Made by a program: the position numbers and the translations under genes. The notes beneath the pieces were generated by a model. That model saw only the letters and a program-made list of their open reading frames with translations. It searched no databases and was not told the DNA's origin. This document shows positions 19,242 to 28,553 of a DNA stretch of 64,000 nucleotides, piece by piece; position 1 is the stretch's first letter, and the number at the start of each line of letters is the position of its first letter. Source of the stretch: an uncultured Bacteroidia bacterium (lineage in GTDB: Bacteria > Bacteroidota > Bacteroidia > Bacteroidales > Prolixibacteraceae); NCBI GenBank assembly GCA_903850335.1, contig CAINLJ010000260.1, forward strand, positions 41,021-105,020. Reading direction: 5' to 3'.

Positions 19242-22200
19242 ATGAAACAAATTAAAATCTTAATAGTTCTTACTATTCTTTCAACTGGTCATGGATATAG
19301 TCAAAGACAATCGTTGCCAGGGGAATGGGAGAACAACTTTGTGAATCCGCCGGACTCCGCCAAGCCCTGGGCCTATTGGGTTTGGTTCGCGGGCGGGGGG
19401 CGCTGGTCAAAGGAAGGGGCTACTGCGGATCTGGAAGCGATGAAGCGGGTCGGCATAAACGGAATACTCATCATGGGTAATCCTGCAACCTTGAGTAAGG
19501 AATGGCGCGAGAAATTCAAATACTCAGTTGCAGAAGCAGCCAGGCTTGGGATGGAAGTGACTGCTTATAACGGGCCTGGATGGGCGGGCAGTGGTGGGTC
19601 GTGGATAGGTCCAGAACAATCTTCGCAGAAGTTAGTTTGGACTGAGACGAACATCGAAGGCCCGCAACATTTTGAAGGTGTACTGAAACAGCCCGAGGGT
19701 TTTTCCTGGGGCCCCCCGGACAAAGACACGAAAAAGCAAACAATATACTATCATGACATAGAGGTACTAGCCTTTCCTACACCTGAATACACGGATAGCA
19801 TTCTCAATCTCAAGGAAAAATCCTTGTTTGCACGTGGTTATTGCTCGGGATATGGCGGAGGCGGGATCGCGCTGATCGTGCCGCCGGGCAAATTTCCGGT
19901 GCTGGAACCTGGGACAAACGTTCAATCCGCCCGTCTGGCCGATCTGACGACCAGAATGGACAAGACCGGCCGCCTTGCCTGGGATGTGCCGGCAGGCAAG
20001 TGGACGGTATTGCGATTTGGTTATTGCCCCACGGGCGCGTTGGTCCAGCCAACCAGGGAGGGCCTGGAGTGCGACAAGATGAGCAAAGAGTCACTGGACG
20101 TACATTTTCAGGCACTTATGGCGCAGCTCATCGCCGATGTAGGTCCATTAGCCGGAGCGGGGAAGACACTTGTCGCAGCGCACATCGATAGTTGGGAAGC
20201 TGGTCCGCTGAATTGGACTCCTCTTTTTCGAGAGGAATTCAGGAGACGGCGAGGTTACGATCCCCTCAGGTTCCTGCCTGTCCTTACAAACCGGATACTT
20301 GACAACCTGGATGTTTCAGAGCGGTTCCTGTGGGATTTTCGGCAAACGGTCTCGGACTTGATTGTCGAAAACTATGCAGAACACATGCAGGCACTTGCGG
20401 GACAGCACGGATTGCGCCTTTCTATCGAGGGTTACGATGGTTCGCCATGTGACGATATGACCTATGCGGCGCGCGCAGATGTGCCGATGGGCGAGTTCTG
20501 GTGCGATACCTACCAAACGAAGTACAGTTGCACAGAGATGGCCTCCACTGCCCATGTCTATGGGAAGAAGGTTGTGCAGGCTGAGGCGTTCACTTCAGAA
20601 GACTTCGGACTTACCGGTGGTTGGTATTATCACCCGGCAGCTACAAAATCTTTGGGCGATTGGGCGCTCTGCGAAGGAGTGAATCGCTTTGTGTTTCACA
20701 ATTTCACACATCAACCAGACCTGAAAAATAAGCCTGGTGTCATCTGGTACGGCGTTTATCATCAGCGCAACCAGACCTGGTGGGAATTGTCCACGGCTTA
20801 TCATCGGTATCTTGCCCGTTGCCAATTCCTGTTGCAGCAGGGTCTTTTTGTCGCCGACGTCTGCTACCTGGCACCCGAGGCTTCTCCCCAATATTTTCTC
20901 TCGCCTCAGGACCGGTCGAAATATAACTATGACGGATGTACTGCGGAAGCAGTGTTGACCCGTATGTCTGTAAAAGACGGCCGGCTGGTATTGCCCGATG
21001 GTATGAGTTACAAACTGCTCGTTCTGCCGAAACTGTCCACTATGACACCTTCCCTGCTGCGTAAGATCAAGCAACTCGTGGAGGATGGCGCAACGGTCGT
21101 AGGGCCGAGACCGCTCCGATCGCCCAGTCTTCAGGACTATCCTTTGTGTGACCAGGAACTGAAGTCCCTGGCGGATGACCTGTGGGGGAATTGCGACGGC
21201 AAGACGTTTAAGCAAAGGAGTTTTGGAAAGGGCAAAATCTTGTGGGGGGATGTGGACCTGCCGCTGTATGAGGCGGTTATTTCGCGTTGTTCTCCTTCCT
21301 ACCCTTCTTATGCAGACCTGTATCCGCCGCTATCGTGGCTTCATGCTTGCCTCTCAGGGATGGGAACTCCCCCCGATTTTGCGTCTGGCAGTGGTTTCAA
21401 ATGTATTCACCGGCGGGTCGGCGACATAGACCTGTATTTCGTCGCCAACCCGGATCCCGTCTGGAGGGAGGCTAATTGCACGTTTCGGGTTACGGGCAAG
21501 CAACCGGAGCTATGGAATCCGGTGGCTGGGACTAAACAGAGGCAGATCATGTACCAGGAGAGGGAGGGACTGACGGCACTACCTTTGCGCCTGGAACCGT
21601 CCGGATCGGTCTTTGTAGTCTTTCGTAAACCTATGTCTAATACCATGCCAGTTATTGCTGTGAGCAAGAACGGGCTGAATATCGTGCCTGATCCAACTGT
21701 AACAGCACCCAGCTGGGCATCGATCGGACTACAGCCCGGATCTGGAAACAACGTGGACTTCCTTGGGTGGGAGCCGGGACGTTATGAGTTGACGGCAGCC
21801 AACGGAAAGACTGCAGTGGTTGAATTGAAAGGCATCCCGGCAATGCAAATCACCGGTCCCTGGGAGTTATCTTTCCCAGCCAACTGGGGTGCGCCTGATC
21901 ACCTGACGCTTGACAAACTGATGTCCTGGACCCAACACAACGAATCAGGTGTGAAATACTATTCAGGTACGGCAACCTATCAAAAAATCATCCATGTGCC
22001 ACCGGAGCTGTTGGGCAAGAATCACCGTTTGTGTTTGGATTTGGGCAATGTCCAGGTTATGGCGCAAGTGAAACTTAATGGAGAAGATCTTGGTATTCTC
22101 TGGAATCCGCCATTCCGTACAGACATCACCGCTGCTGTCAAACCGGGTGAAAACGTCCTTGAAATCGTCGTGGCCAATGTGTGGGCGAACCGATTGATTG

Positions 22201-22343
22201 GCGACATGAGCTTGCCGGCAGAGAGGCGCTTTACGCAGGGCGGGGTTAAACTTGAACAGAATGCGCCATTGGCGGAATCAGGATTGCTCGGCCCTGTGCG
22301 AATAGCTATTGGCGAGCGCACTGAGGTGGCATTCAGTAAGTAA
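19242..22343 (+). CDS. GH106-like alpha-L-rhamnosidase (copy 2), GC-rich body
   Basis: FVNPPDSAKPWAYWVWFAGGGRWSKEGATADLEAMKRVGINGILIM; AHIDSWEAGPLNWTPLFREEFRRRRGYDPLRFLPVL; CLDLGNVQVMAQVKLNGEDLGILWNPPFRTDI. Confidence 0.85.
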   Translation: MKQIKILIVLTILSTGHGYSQRQSLPGEWENNFVNPPDSAKPWAYWVWFAGGGRWSKEGATADLEAMKRVGINGILIMGNPATLSKEWREKFKYSVAEAARLGMEVTAYNGPGWAGSGGSWIGPEQSSQKLVWTETNIEGPQHFEGVLKQPEGFSWGPPDKDTKKQTIYYHDIEVLAFPTPEYTDSILNLKEKSLFARGYCSGYGGGGIALIVPPGKFPVLEPGTNVQSARLADLTTRMDKTGRLAWDVPAGKWTVLRFGYCPTGALVQPTREGLECDKMSKESLDVHFQALMAQLIADVGPLAGAGKTLVAAHIDSWEAGPLNWTPLFREEFRRRRGYDPLRFLPVLTNRILDNLDVSERFLWDFRQTVSDLIVENYAEHMQALAGQHGLRLSIEGYDGSPCDDMTYAARADVPMGEFWCDTYQTKYSCTEMASTAHVYGKKVVQAEAFTSEDFGLTGGWYYHPAATKSLGDWALCEGVNRFVFHNFTHQPDLKNKPGVIWYGVYHQRNQTWWELSTAYHRYLARCQFLLQQGLFVADVCYLAPEASPQYFLSPQDRSKYNYDGCTAEAVLTRMSVKDGRLVLPDGMSYKLLVLPKLSTMTPSLLRKIKQLVEDGATVVGPRPLRSPSLQDYPLCDQELKSLADDLWGNCDGKTFKQRSFGKGKILWGDVDLPLYEAVISRCSPSYPSYADLYPPLSWLHACLSGMGTPPDFASGSGFKCIHRRVGDIDLYFVANPDPVWREANCTFRVTGKQPELWNPVAGTKQRQIMYQEREGLTALPLRLEPSGSVFVVFRKPMSNTMPVIAVSKNGLNIVPDPTVTAPSWASIGLQPGSGNNVDFLGWEPGRYELTAANGKTAVVELKGIPAMQITGPWELSFPANWGAPDHLTLDKLMSWTQHNESGVKYYSGTATYQKIIHVPPELLGKNHRLCLDLGNVQVMAQVKLNGEDLGILWNPPFRTDITAAVKPGENVLEIVVANVWANRLIGDMSLPAERRFTQGGVKLEQNAPLAESGLLGPVRIAIGERTEVAFSK

Positions 22344-22390
22344 ATTTTGTTGAAAATCAGTTTCATAATCACTTAATATCAAGAGATATC

Positions 22391-24289
22391 ATGTTACTTC
22401 GTATCCTTTTTTTTGTCATAAGCTCCTTCTCGATGACATTCGCTGCAAGCGCCGCCGACGTGCCGCTGGTAAGGCTTGGCGGTGAAGTAGGTGCGGCGGA
22501 AAGGTCCTCTATCAATCGCTTCCGTTATGTACCCTATGATTCACTACCCTGGATTCGTGCCGATCTCACGGGGGAGATTGCTTCCGAATTTGACGAAGCT
22601 GGCTGGGATCACATCCTGTTCCGCCCGTTCAAAAATTACTCCGGTGACATCTCTGGTCGCTTCATCGAGATCATGGCGATGAACTCCCGTGGCGATTACA
22701 ATGTGCACCCCGCGTTCAAGGCATTGTTGGCGGAGCTGCCAAAGCATCAGCGTCCGGGAGGCTATTTTGCCGCATCCGGCCTGATTGACTGGCTGAAGCC
22801 CATTGATCATAAAGACATTTATAAAAGCACCATGATGCCCGCCTTGTGGGGCAATGCGCGGTTGTTGTGCGGACTGGTGGAGGCAAGCCGGGCGTTCCCG
22901 GATAACCTGCACCTGCTGGTGATGGCACGCAGGCTAGGGGACTTCTATGTCGGCCTTATTCCGCGTTTCGCCGATCAGGCACATATGAGCGAGTACACCA
23001 GCGGTGATACTTATGCAGCAGGATATGTGACGTGTTATTTCCCGGCGATGGAGGGTCTGGTGAAGATGCATACCCTCACCGGTGAGCGGAAGTACCTCGA
23101 AGCCGCCGTCACCATGGCGGCTTTCTACAAACAATTCGACCACCTGCCTATTGACCATGCCCACGGTATGCTTTGTAACCAGGTGTCGCTGTTGATGCTG
23201 TACGAGGCAACCAGGGACGCATCATACCTTGAACGCGTTGAGCAACGCTGGGATGAACTCGTGATAGGCGGCTATATAAATCCAGCAGGTGGCATACTGG
23301 AGAAATGCCAGGTGAAGTTCACACGCGATGAGGGCTGCGCCATTGCCGACTGGCTGCGTCTGAACCTCGCGCTCGGCCGCGTCACAGGTAAGGCGCGGTA
23401 TTGGGAGATGGCAGAACGTACTCTGCATAATCATTTCCTCCAGAATCAGACGTCTAAAGGCGGCTTCGGTCATCGCAATATGCTATGCGACAAGGAAGGC
23501 GTCTATGGCTTTGGGAATTCATCTGAAGAGGCAGTATGGTGTTGTACTTTTCATTGCCAGCTTGGTTTTGTGAATCTGCGTTCGCATGTTATTAACCGTA
23601 GTGAGGTTGATCTTATCTGTAATTTCGCCTTGGATTTCACCGCCAGGTATGCGGATGGAACCTCGGTATCCGAAATACGTCCGGCTGCCGCTGTGGGGGA
23701 GGTGATGCGTCAGCGCATACTCCTTGACGGCCTTCCCGCCATGGTACTGCGAGTGCGACTGCCCTACTGGGCCGACGGGGTTACGGCGGTGGCTAAGGAT
23801 GGCAGTGCTCTGCCACTGGTGACAAAGAATGGTTTCTGCGCCACGACCAGGCCGGTGTCGGAGGCGACCTTCATCTATGCTGGCGGGATTTATGCAGAAG
23901 ACCGGCATTGCAAGCGCCTGCCTGCCGGCCCGGTCACTGGTGAGGCCTGTGTCATCGGTTATGGTCCAAAGCTGTTAGCGGCTCAGGGCCGCACGGCTGC
24001 CGTACCGAGGTGGCCCACTTCCATCGAGGTACTCAAGGCTCTGGGCCTGGCACCATTCTCTGCAACATTGCGCGGCAAGGAATGCTGCTTCGTGAGCGGA
24101 CCTTTGTCGCTTACTGTTTCCGGCAAGACCGTCTGCGGTGCTTCGCCGATTAGTGAGCGGTATACCTATGTCAGCACCGAAAGTTGCACCGGCTTGAACG
24201 CAACAGTGAGCTTTATGCTGGGATACGATTTAGCTGGATTCACATTAAACAGCTTTTACCACCTCATTCCCAACAATTCAATTCAGTGA
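22391..24289 (+). CDS. GH127-superfamily-like (DUF1680-like) putative beta-L-arabinofuranosidase
   Basis: Alpha/alpha-toroid-like ORF: TSGDTYAAGYVTCYFPAMEGLVKMHTLTGERKYLEAAVTMA. Contains E-x-C (TRDEGCAIADW) and C-C (EEAVWCCTFHC), resembling the GH127 Zn/Cys centre pattern (ETC...CC). Confidence 0.65.
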   Translation: MLLRILFFVISSFSMTFAASAADVPLVRLGGEVGAAERSSINRFRYVPYDSLPWIRADLTGEIASEFDEAGWDHILFRPFKNYSGDISGRFIEIMAMNSRGDYNVHPAFKALLAELPKHQRPGGYFAASGLIDWLKPIDHKDIYKSTMMPALWGNARLLCGLVEASRAFPDNLHLLVMARRLGDFYVGLIPRFADQAHMSEYTSGDTYAAGYVTCYFPAMEGLVKMHTLTGERKYLEAAVTMAAFYKQFDHLPIDHAHGMLCNQVSLLMLYEATRDASYLERVEQRWDELVIGGYINPAGGILEKCQVKFTRDEGCAIADWLRLNLALGRVTGKARYWEMAERTLHNHFLQNQTSKGGFGHRNMLCDKEGVYGFGNSSEEAVWCCTFHCQLGFVNLRSHVINRSEVDLICNFALDFTARYADGTSVSEIRPAAAVGEVMRQRILLDGLPAMVLRVRLPYWADGVTAVAKDGSALPLVTKNGFCATTRPVSEATFIYAGGIYAEDRHCKRLPAGPVTGEACVIGYGPKLLAAQGRTAAVPRWPTSIEVLKALGLAPFSATLRGKECCFVSGPLSLTVSGKTVCGASPISERYTYVSTESCTGLNATVSFMLGYDLAGFTLNSFYHLIPNNSIQ

Positions 24290-24316
24290 TAAATTTTAAT
24301 CTAATAAGTATAAGTT

Positions 24317-25705
24317 ATGTTCTCTAAAGAAATCTACGTACAACGACGCGAAAAGCTGAGAAAATCTGTGGGATCAGGATTGATCCTGCTACTTGGAAAT
24401 GATGAAAGTCCGATGAACTATGCCGATAATGGATATCATTTCAGGCAGGATAGTACATTCCTATATTTTTTTGGATTGAACCATCCGTACCTGGCAGCCA
24501 TTCTCGATTGCGAAACAGATGAAGATGTAATTTTCGGGAATGATCTTACAGTTGAAGACTTTGTCTGGATGGGACCGCAACCTGCAATAGCAACACAGGC
24601 AATGAAGGTTGGAGTGAGCAAATCAGGTGATATTGCATCATTGGTATCTTTACTGAAAGAGGCTTCTGTGAAGGGAAGAAAAATACATTTTCTTCCTCCT
24701 TACCGGCCCGAAAATAAGATCAAACTCTTTGAGTGGCTCAATATCGTCCCAGCTTACGCTAAAGAGTTGACATCATTAGACCTGATTATGGGCGTTATTA
24801 ATCAGCGTAATTACAAATCGCCTGAAGAAATCCTGGAAATCCGAAAGGCCTGTGATGTTAGTGTTGAGATGCATACACTGGCCATGCGAATGGCAAAACC
24901 AGGAGTTTCAGAAGCTCAGATTGCTGCCGCTGTCCAGCAGGTTGCAGTTGGGGCAGGAGGACAGATTTCTTTTCCCATCATTGCCACAATCAACGGACAA
25001 ACGCTTCATAACCATTATCATGGAAATGTTTTAAAAGATGAAGATATGTTTCTTCTTGATGCCGGAGCCGAAACGGCAATGGGTTATGCCGGTGATCTTT
25101 CAAGTACAATTCCTGTGAATGGCAAATTCACCTCTCGTCAAAAGGATATTTACTCGATCTGCCTCGACAGCCACAATACGGCAATTTCAATGCTGAAACC
25201 GGGTGTTCCATTTAAAGAGGTATATTTTGAATCATCCAGGGTAATCATACGGGGATTGAAAGATCTTGGACTTATGAAAGGCAATGTTGATGACGCATTG
25301 GCCAATGGGGCTCATGCCCTTTTCTTTCCTTGTGGATTGGGCCATATGATGGGGTTGGACGTACACGATATGGAAGACCTTGGCGAAGTTAATGTTGGCT
25401 ATGTTGGTGAGCCAAAAAGTACACAATTCGGTTTGAAATCACTGAGGTTAGGGAGAAAGCTTGAACCTGGGTTTGTGCTAACTATTGAGCCCGGTATTTA
25501 TCTTATCCCTGAACTGATAGACAAATGGAATGCAAATAACCATAATCGTGACTATATTAATTATGATAAACTAGAGGCCTATAAAACATTTGGAGGGCTT
25601 AGGAATGAAGAGGATTTCCTGATAACGGAAACCGGATATGAGTTGCTCGGAAAGCAGAAACCAAAGAACATTAATGAGGTGGAGTCTGAATGGGCAAAAG
25701 GATAA
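24317..25705 (+). CDS. Aminopeptidase P family protein (Xaa-Pro aminopeptidase)
   Basis: YVQRREKLRKSVGSGLILLLGNDESPMNYADNGYHFRQDSTFLYFFGLNHP; LLDAGAETAMGYAGDLSSTIPVNGKF; GHMMGLDVHDMEDLG; TIEPGIYLIPELID. Confidence 0.92.
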   Translation: MFSKEIYVQRREKLRKSVGSGLILLLGNDESPMNYADNGYHFRQDSTFLYFFGLNHPYLAAILDCETDEDVIFGNDLTVEDFVWMGPQPAIATQAMKVGVSKSGDIASLVSLLKEASVKGRKIHFLPPYRPENKIKLFEWLNIVPAYAKELTSLDLIMGVINQRNYKSPEEILEIRKACDVSVEMHTLAMRMAKPGVSEAQIAAAVQQVAVGAGGQISFPIIATINGQTLHNHYHGNVLKDEDMFLLDAGAETAMGYAGDLSSTIPVNGKFTSRQKDIYSICLDSHNTAISMLKPGVPFKEVYFESSRVIIRGLKDLGLMKGNVDDALANGAHALFFPCGLGHMMGLDVHDMEDLGEVNVGYVGEPKSTQFGLKSLRLGRKLEPGFVLTIEPGIYLIPELIDKWNANNHNRDYINYDKLEAYKTFGGLRNEEDFLITETGYELLGKQKPKNINEVESEWAKG

Positions 25706-26010
25706 ATACATGAGCACGGATCTGTAGCTAATTAGAATATTTCTAAATATGAGGGAATTGATTGATCTGTTTATGTTTCGCCGTAGCTTTGTTTTACTGT
25801 AAAGAGCATTATTCAACCAGATAATTTTATCCCATATTGAGTGGATTAATGGAAACAATCATTTACATTCCAAACCTGGTCAAAACTTATAGACGTTTGT
25901 TTGAGTGCCTGATGTTCTATCATTAAGGTCGTCTCTTCTTTTGTTCCCTTAGTCTATTTTATAGTTTGTAAGATCTAATATTATGGTAATCATTTATTTA
26001 TCTTTAGATT

Positions 26011-26018
26011 TACCTTTG
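26011..26018 (+). promoter_or_regulatory. Possible Bacteroidota -7 element (TAnnTTTG) upstream of the glycyl radical enzyme gene
   Basis: TACCTTTG, 22 bp before the ATG at 26041. No convincing -33 TTTG at the expected spacing. Confidence 0.35.
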
Positions 26019-26040
26019 TTAACTTTCAGAAAGTATCATC

Positions 26041-28503
26041 ATGTTTGAAAAAATAAACACCCATACGTCTGTTCCTGAAAGAGCGGCATCTGCAGAGGGA
26101 AACTTTTATCCTTCCTCTGCAACCAGCAATAGCCCAGGAATGAATGAGCGGATACAAAAACTCAGAAAGCTGAGTTTTGAAACGGAACCTACTCTTTCGA
26201 TCGAACGCGCCTTGCATGAAACGGCTTTTTATAAGGAAAACTACGGGAAATATTCCATCCCTGTCTTACGCGCGTTGAACTTCCTCGATCATTGTAACAA
26301 GAAAATTATTTATATTGGAGAAGGTGAATTGATTGTGGGTGAGCGCGGGCCCAAGCCGAAGTGCGTCCCTACATTCCCCGAACTTACCTGTCACAGCGTT
26401 GAAGATTTTCATGTGTTGAATACACGTGATATGCAACGCTATTCCATCAGTCAGGAAGATATTGATCTCTACGAAAAAGAGGTAATCCCTTACTGGAAAG
26501 GCAAAACCCAGCGAGAGCGCATTTTCTGCCATGTTCCTGATGAGTGGAGAGCCGCTTATGAGGCAGGATTGTTTACGGAGTTCATGGAGCAACGCGCACC
26601 CGGACATACTGCCCTGGATGGAAAGATCTATCAAAAGGGAATGATTGATTTTAAAAAGGAGATCGAGGTGAATCTTGCCTTGCTTGATTATATCAACGAC
26701 CCTGAAGCTACCGACAAGGCCGAACAATGGAAAGCAATGGATATCGCTTGTGATGCTGCGATTCTTTTTGCCCGCCGCCACGCCGAATTCGCTGAGAATC
26801 TGGCACTGACAGAGGATGATCCTAACCGGGCTATTGAACTATGGAAGATTTCAGAGGTATGCCGTTGGGTACCAGCACATGCACCGAGAAACCTCTGGGA
26901 AGCAATCCAAATGTATTGGTTTGTTCACTTGGGAACAATTACTGAGTTAAACGGGTGGGATGCGATGAATCCTGGCCATTTTGATCAGCACCTGACTCCG
27001 TTTTATAATAAGGAAATAGTAGAAGGAACCCTTTCAAGGGAGGAGGCAAAGGAACTTATCTCCTGCTTCTGGATTAAAGTAAATAACCATCCTGCTCCTC
27101 CCAAGGTTGGCATAACAGCAAGGGAAAGCGGAACCTATAATGATTTCACAAACATTAATATTGGAGGCGTCAAAAGTGACGGTACAGATGGTACGAGTGA
27201 AGTCTCTTACCTGATGCTTGAGGTAATCGAGGAACTTCATATTCTCCAACCTGGTAACTCGGTCCATATAAGCACCAGGACACCTGACAGATTTCTTCAT
27301 GCTGCAGCTCATGTCATCAGGCAGGGACATGGCTATCCTTCTGTATTTAATGCAGATATCTATATTCTTGAGATGCTCCGTCAGGGAAAAACGTTGCAGG
27401 ATGCGCGCGAAGGTGGTTGCAGTGGGTGTATCGAGGTTGGTGCTTTTGGCAAGGAAGCCTATCTGCTGACGGGTTACCTCAATGTGCCCAAAATTTTGGA
27501 GGTTACCCTGAATAATGGTATTGATCCTGTGACGGGGAAAATAGTTGGCATTCATACAGGTGACCCAAGCGAATTCAGCACTTTTGGACAGCTTTACGAA
27601 GCATTCCGTAAGCAATTACAATATGTAGTTGACCAGAAAATGCGGGTAAGCAATTATATTGACAGAATGTTTGCAAAATACGCGCCAGCGCCATTCCTCT
27701 CAGTCGTTATCGATGACTGTATCAGTAAAGGCCGGGACTATTATGACGCTGGGCCACGTTACAATACGAGCTATATTCAATGTTGCGGTCTTGGAACAGT
27801 CACAGATAGCCTTGCCGCATTGAAAAAGCACGTATTTGAGGAAAAAACATTCCCCATGGACCGGATTTTGCAAGCATTGCTTGGGAATTTCAAAGGAGAG
27901 GAACTACTTCGACAGACGATTATCAACCGAACCCCGTTTTTTGGTAATGATGATGATTATGCGGACACCATTGCGGTTCAGATTTTCAACGATCTGGTAG
28001 ACACTATTGATGGGAAACCTAATATCAAGCCTGGTGGAAAATATCATCTGAATATGCTGTCAACAACTTGCCATGTCTATTTCGGGAAAGTGATGGGCGC
28101 CACCCCCAACGGGCGTTTAGCCGGAAAGTCAATCTCTGACGGCACATCGCCATCGCACGGAGCAGATACGCACGGGCCCTCTGCTGTTATAAAATCATTG
28201 ACGAAGATCGATCATGTAAAAACAGGTGGAACACTGCTGAATCAGAGGTTTCTGCCGGGATTGTTGCGTAAGGAGGAAGATATCAAAAAACTTGGCCAAC
28301 TTATAAGAAGTTATTTCACTCTGGGAGGGCATCATATCCAATTTAACATTGTCGATACAGCGACATTAATGGCTGCACAGGCTTGTCCTGAAGATTACAG
28401 GGACTTGCTTGTACGGATGGCTGGTTACAGTGATTATTTCAATGATATGAACGCTGATCTTCAGAGGGAAGTGATCGAGCGCACTGAAAATGACTCATTT
28501 TAA
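26041..28503 (+). CDS. Glycyl radical enzyme, HypD-clade-like (trans-4-hydroxyproline dehydratase-like); substrate uncertain
   Basis: Catalytic loop REGGCSGCIEVGAFGKEAYLLTGYLNVPKILEVTLNNGIDP (Cys463) and C-terminal glycyl-radical motif RMAGYSDYF (Gly795). Overall resembles HypD as recalled (FMEQRAPGHT, MYWFVHLGTITELNGWDA, GGHHIQFN). Alternative start at 26140 (MNERIQ). Confidence 0.85.
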   Translation: MFEKINTHTSVPERAASAEGNFYPSSATSNSPGMNERIQKLRKLSFETEPTLSIERALHETAFYKENYGKYSIPVLRALNFLDHCNKKIIYIGEGELIVGERGPKPKCVPTFPELTCHSVEDFHVLNTRDMQRYSISQEDIDLYEKEVIPYWKGKTQRERIFCHVPDEWRAAYEAGLFTEFMEQRAPGHTALDGKIYQKGMIDFKKEIEVNLALLDYINDPEATDKAEQWKAMDIACDAAILFARRHAEFAENLALTEDDPNRAIELWKISEVCRWVPAHAPRNLWEAIQMYWFVHLGTITELNGWDAMNPGHFDQHLTPFYNKEIVEGTLSREEAKELISCFWIKVNNHPAPPKVGITARESGTYNDFTNINIGGVKSDGTDGTSEVSYLMLEVIEELHILQPGNSVHISTRTPDRFLHAAAHVIRQGHGYPSVFNADIYILEMLRQGKTLQDAREGGCSGCIEVGAFGKEAYLLTGYLNVPKILEVTLNNGIDPVTGKIVGIHTGDPSEFSTFGQLYEAFRKQLQYVVDQKMRVSNYIDRMFAKYAPAPFLSVVIDDCISKGRDYYDAGPRYNTSYIQCCGLGTVTDSLAALKKHVFEEKTFPMDRILQALLGNFKGEELLRQTIINRTPFFGNDDDYADTIAVQIFNDLVDTIDGKPNIKPGGKYHLNMLSTTCHVYFGKVMGATPNGRLAGKSISDGTSPSHGADTHGPSAVIKSLTKIDHVKTGGTLLNQRFLPGLLRKEEDIKKLGQLIRSYFTLGGHHIQFNIVDTATLMAAQACPEDYRDLLVRMAGYSDYFNDMNADLQREVIERTENDSF

Positions 28504-28511
28504 TTAATATT

Positions 28512-28544
28512 AAACCTCGAAGGTTTTCAAAACTTTCGAGGTTT
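28512..28544 (+). terminator. Intercistronic hairpin between glycyl radical enzyme and activase genes
   Basis: AAACCTCGAAGGTTTT (28512-28527) / C / AAAACTTTCGAGGTTT (28529-28544): 16-bp stem with one mismatch, then ATTTTA. Confidence 0.7.
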
Positions 28545-28553
28545 ATTTTACTT

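Noticed and set aside
20595-21215. 206-aa minus-strand ORF within GH106 copy 2 (and similar antisense ORFs through 23908)
   Set aside because: Antisense to a clear GH106/GH127-like coding region; long shadow ORFs are expected in GC-rich coding sequence.
27034-27615. 193-aa minus-strand ORF antisense to the glycyl radical enzyme
   Set aside because: Sense frame contains the conserved catalytic loop; the antisense product has no recognisable features.
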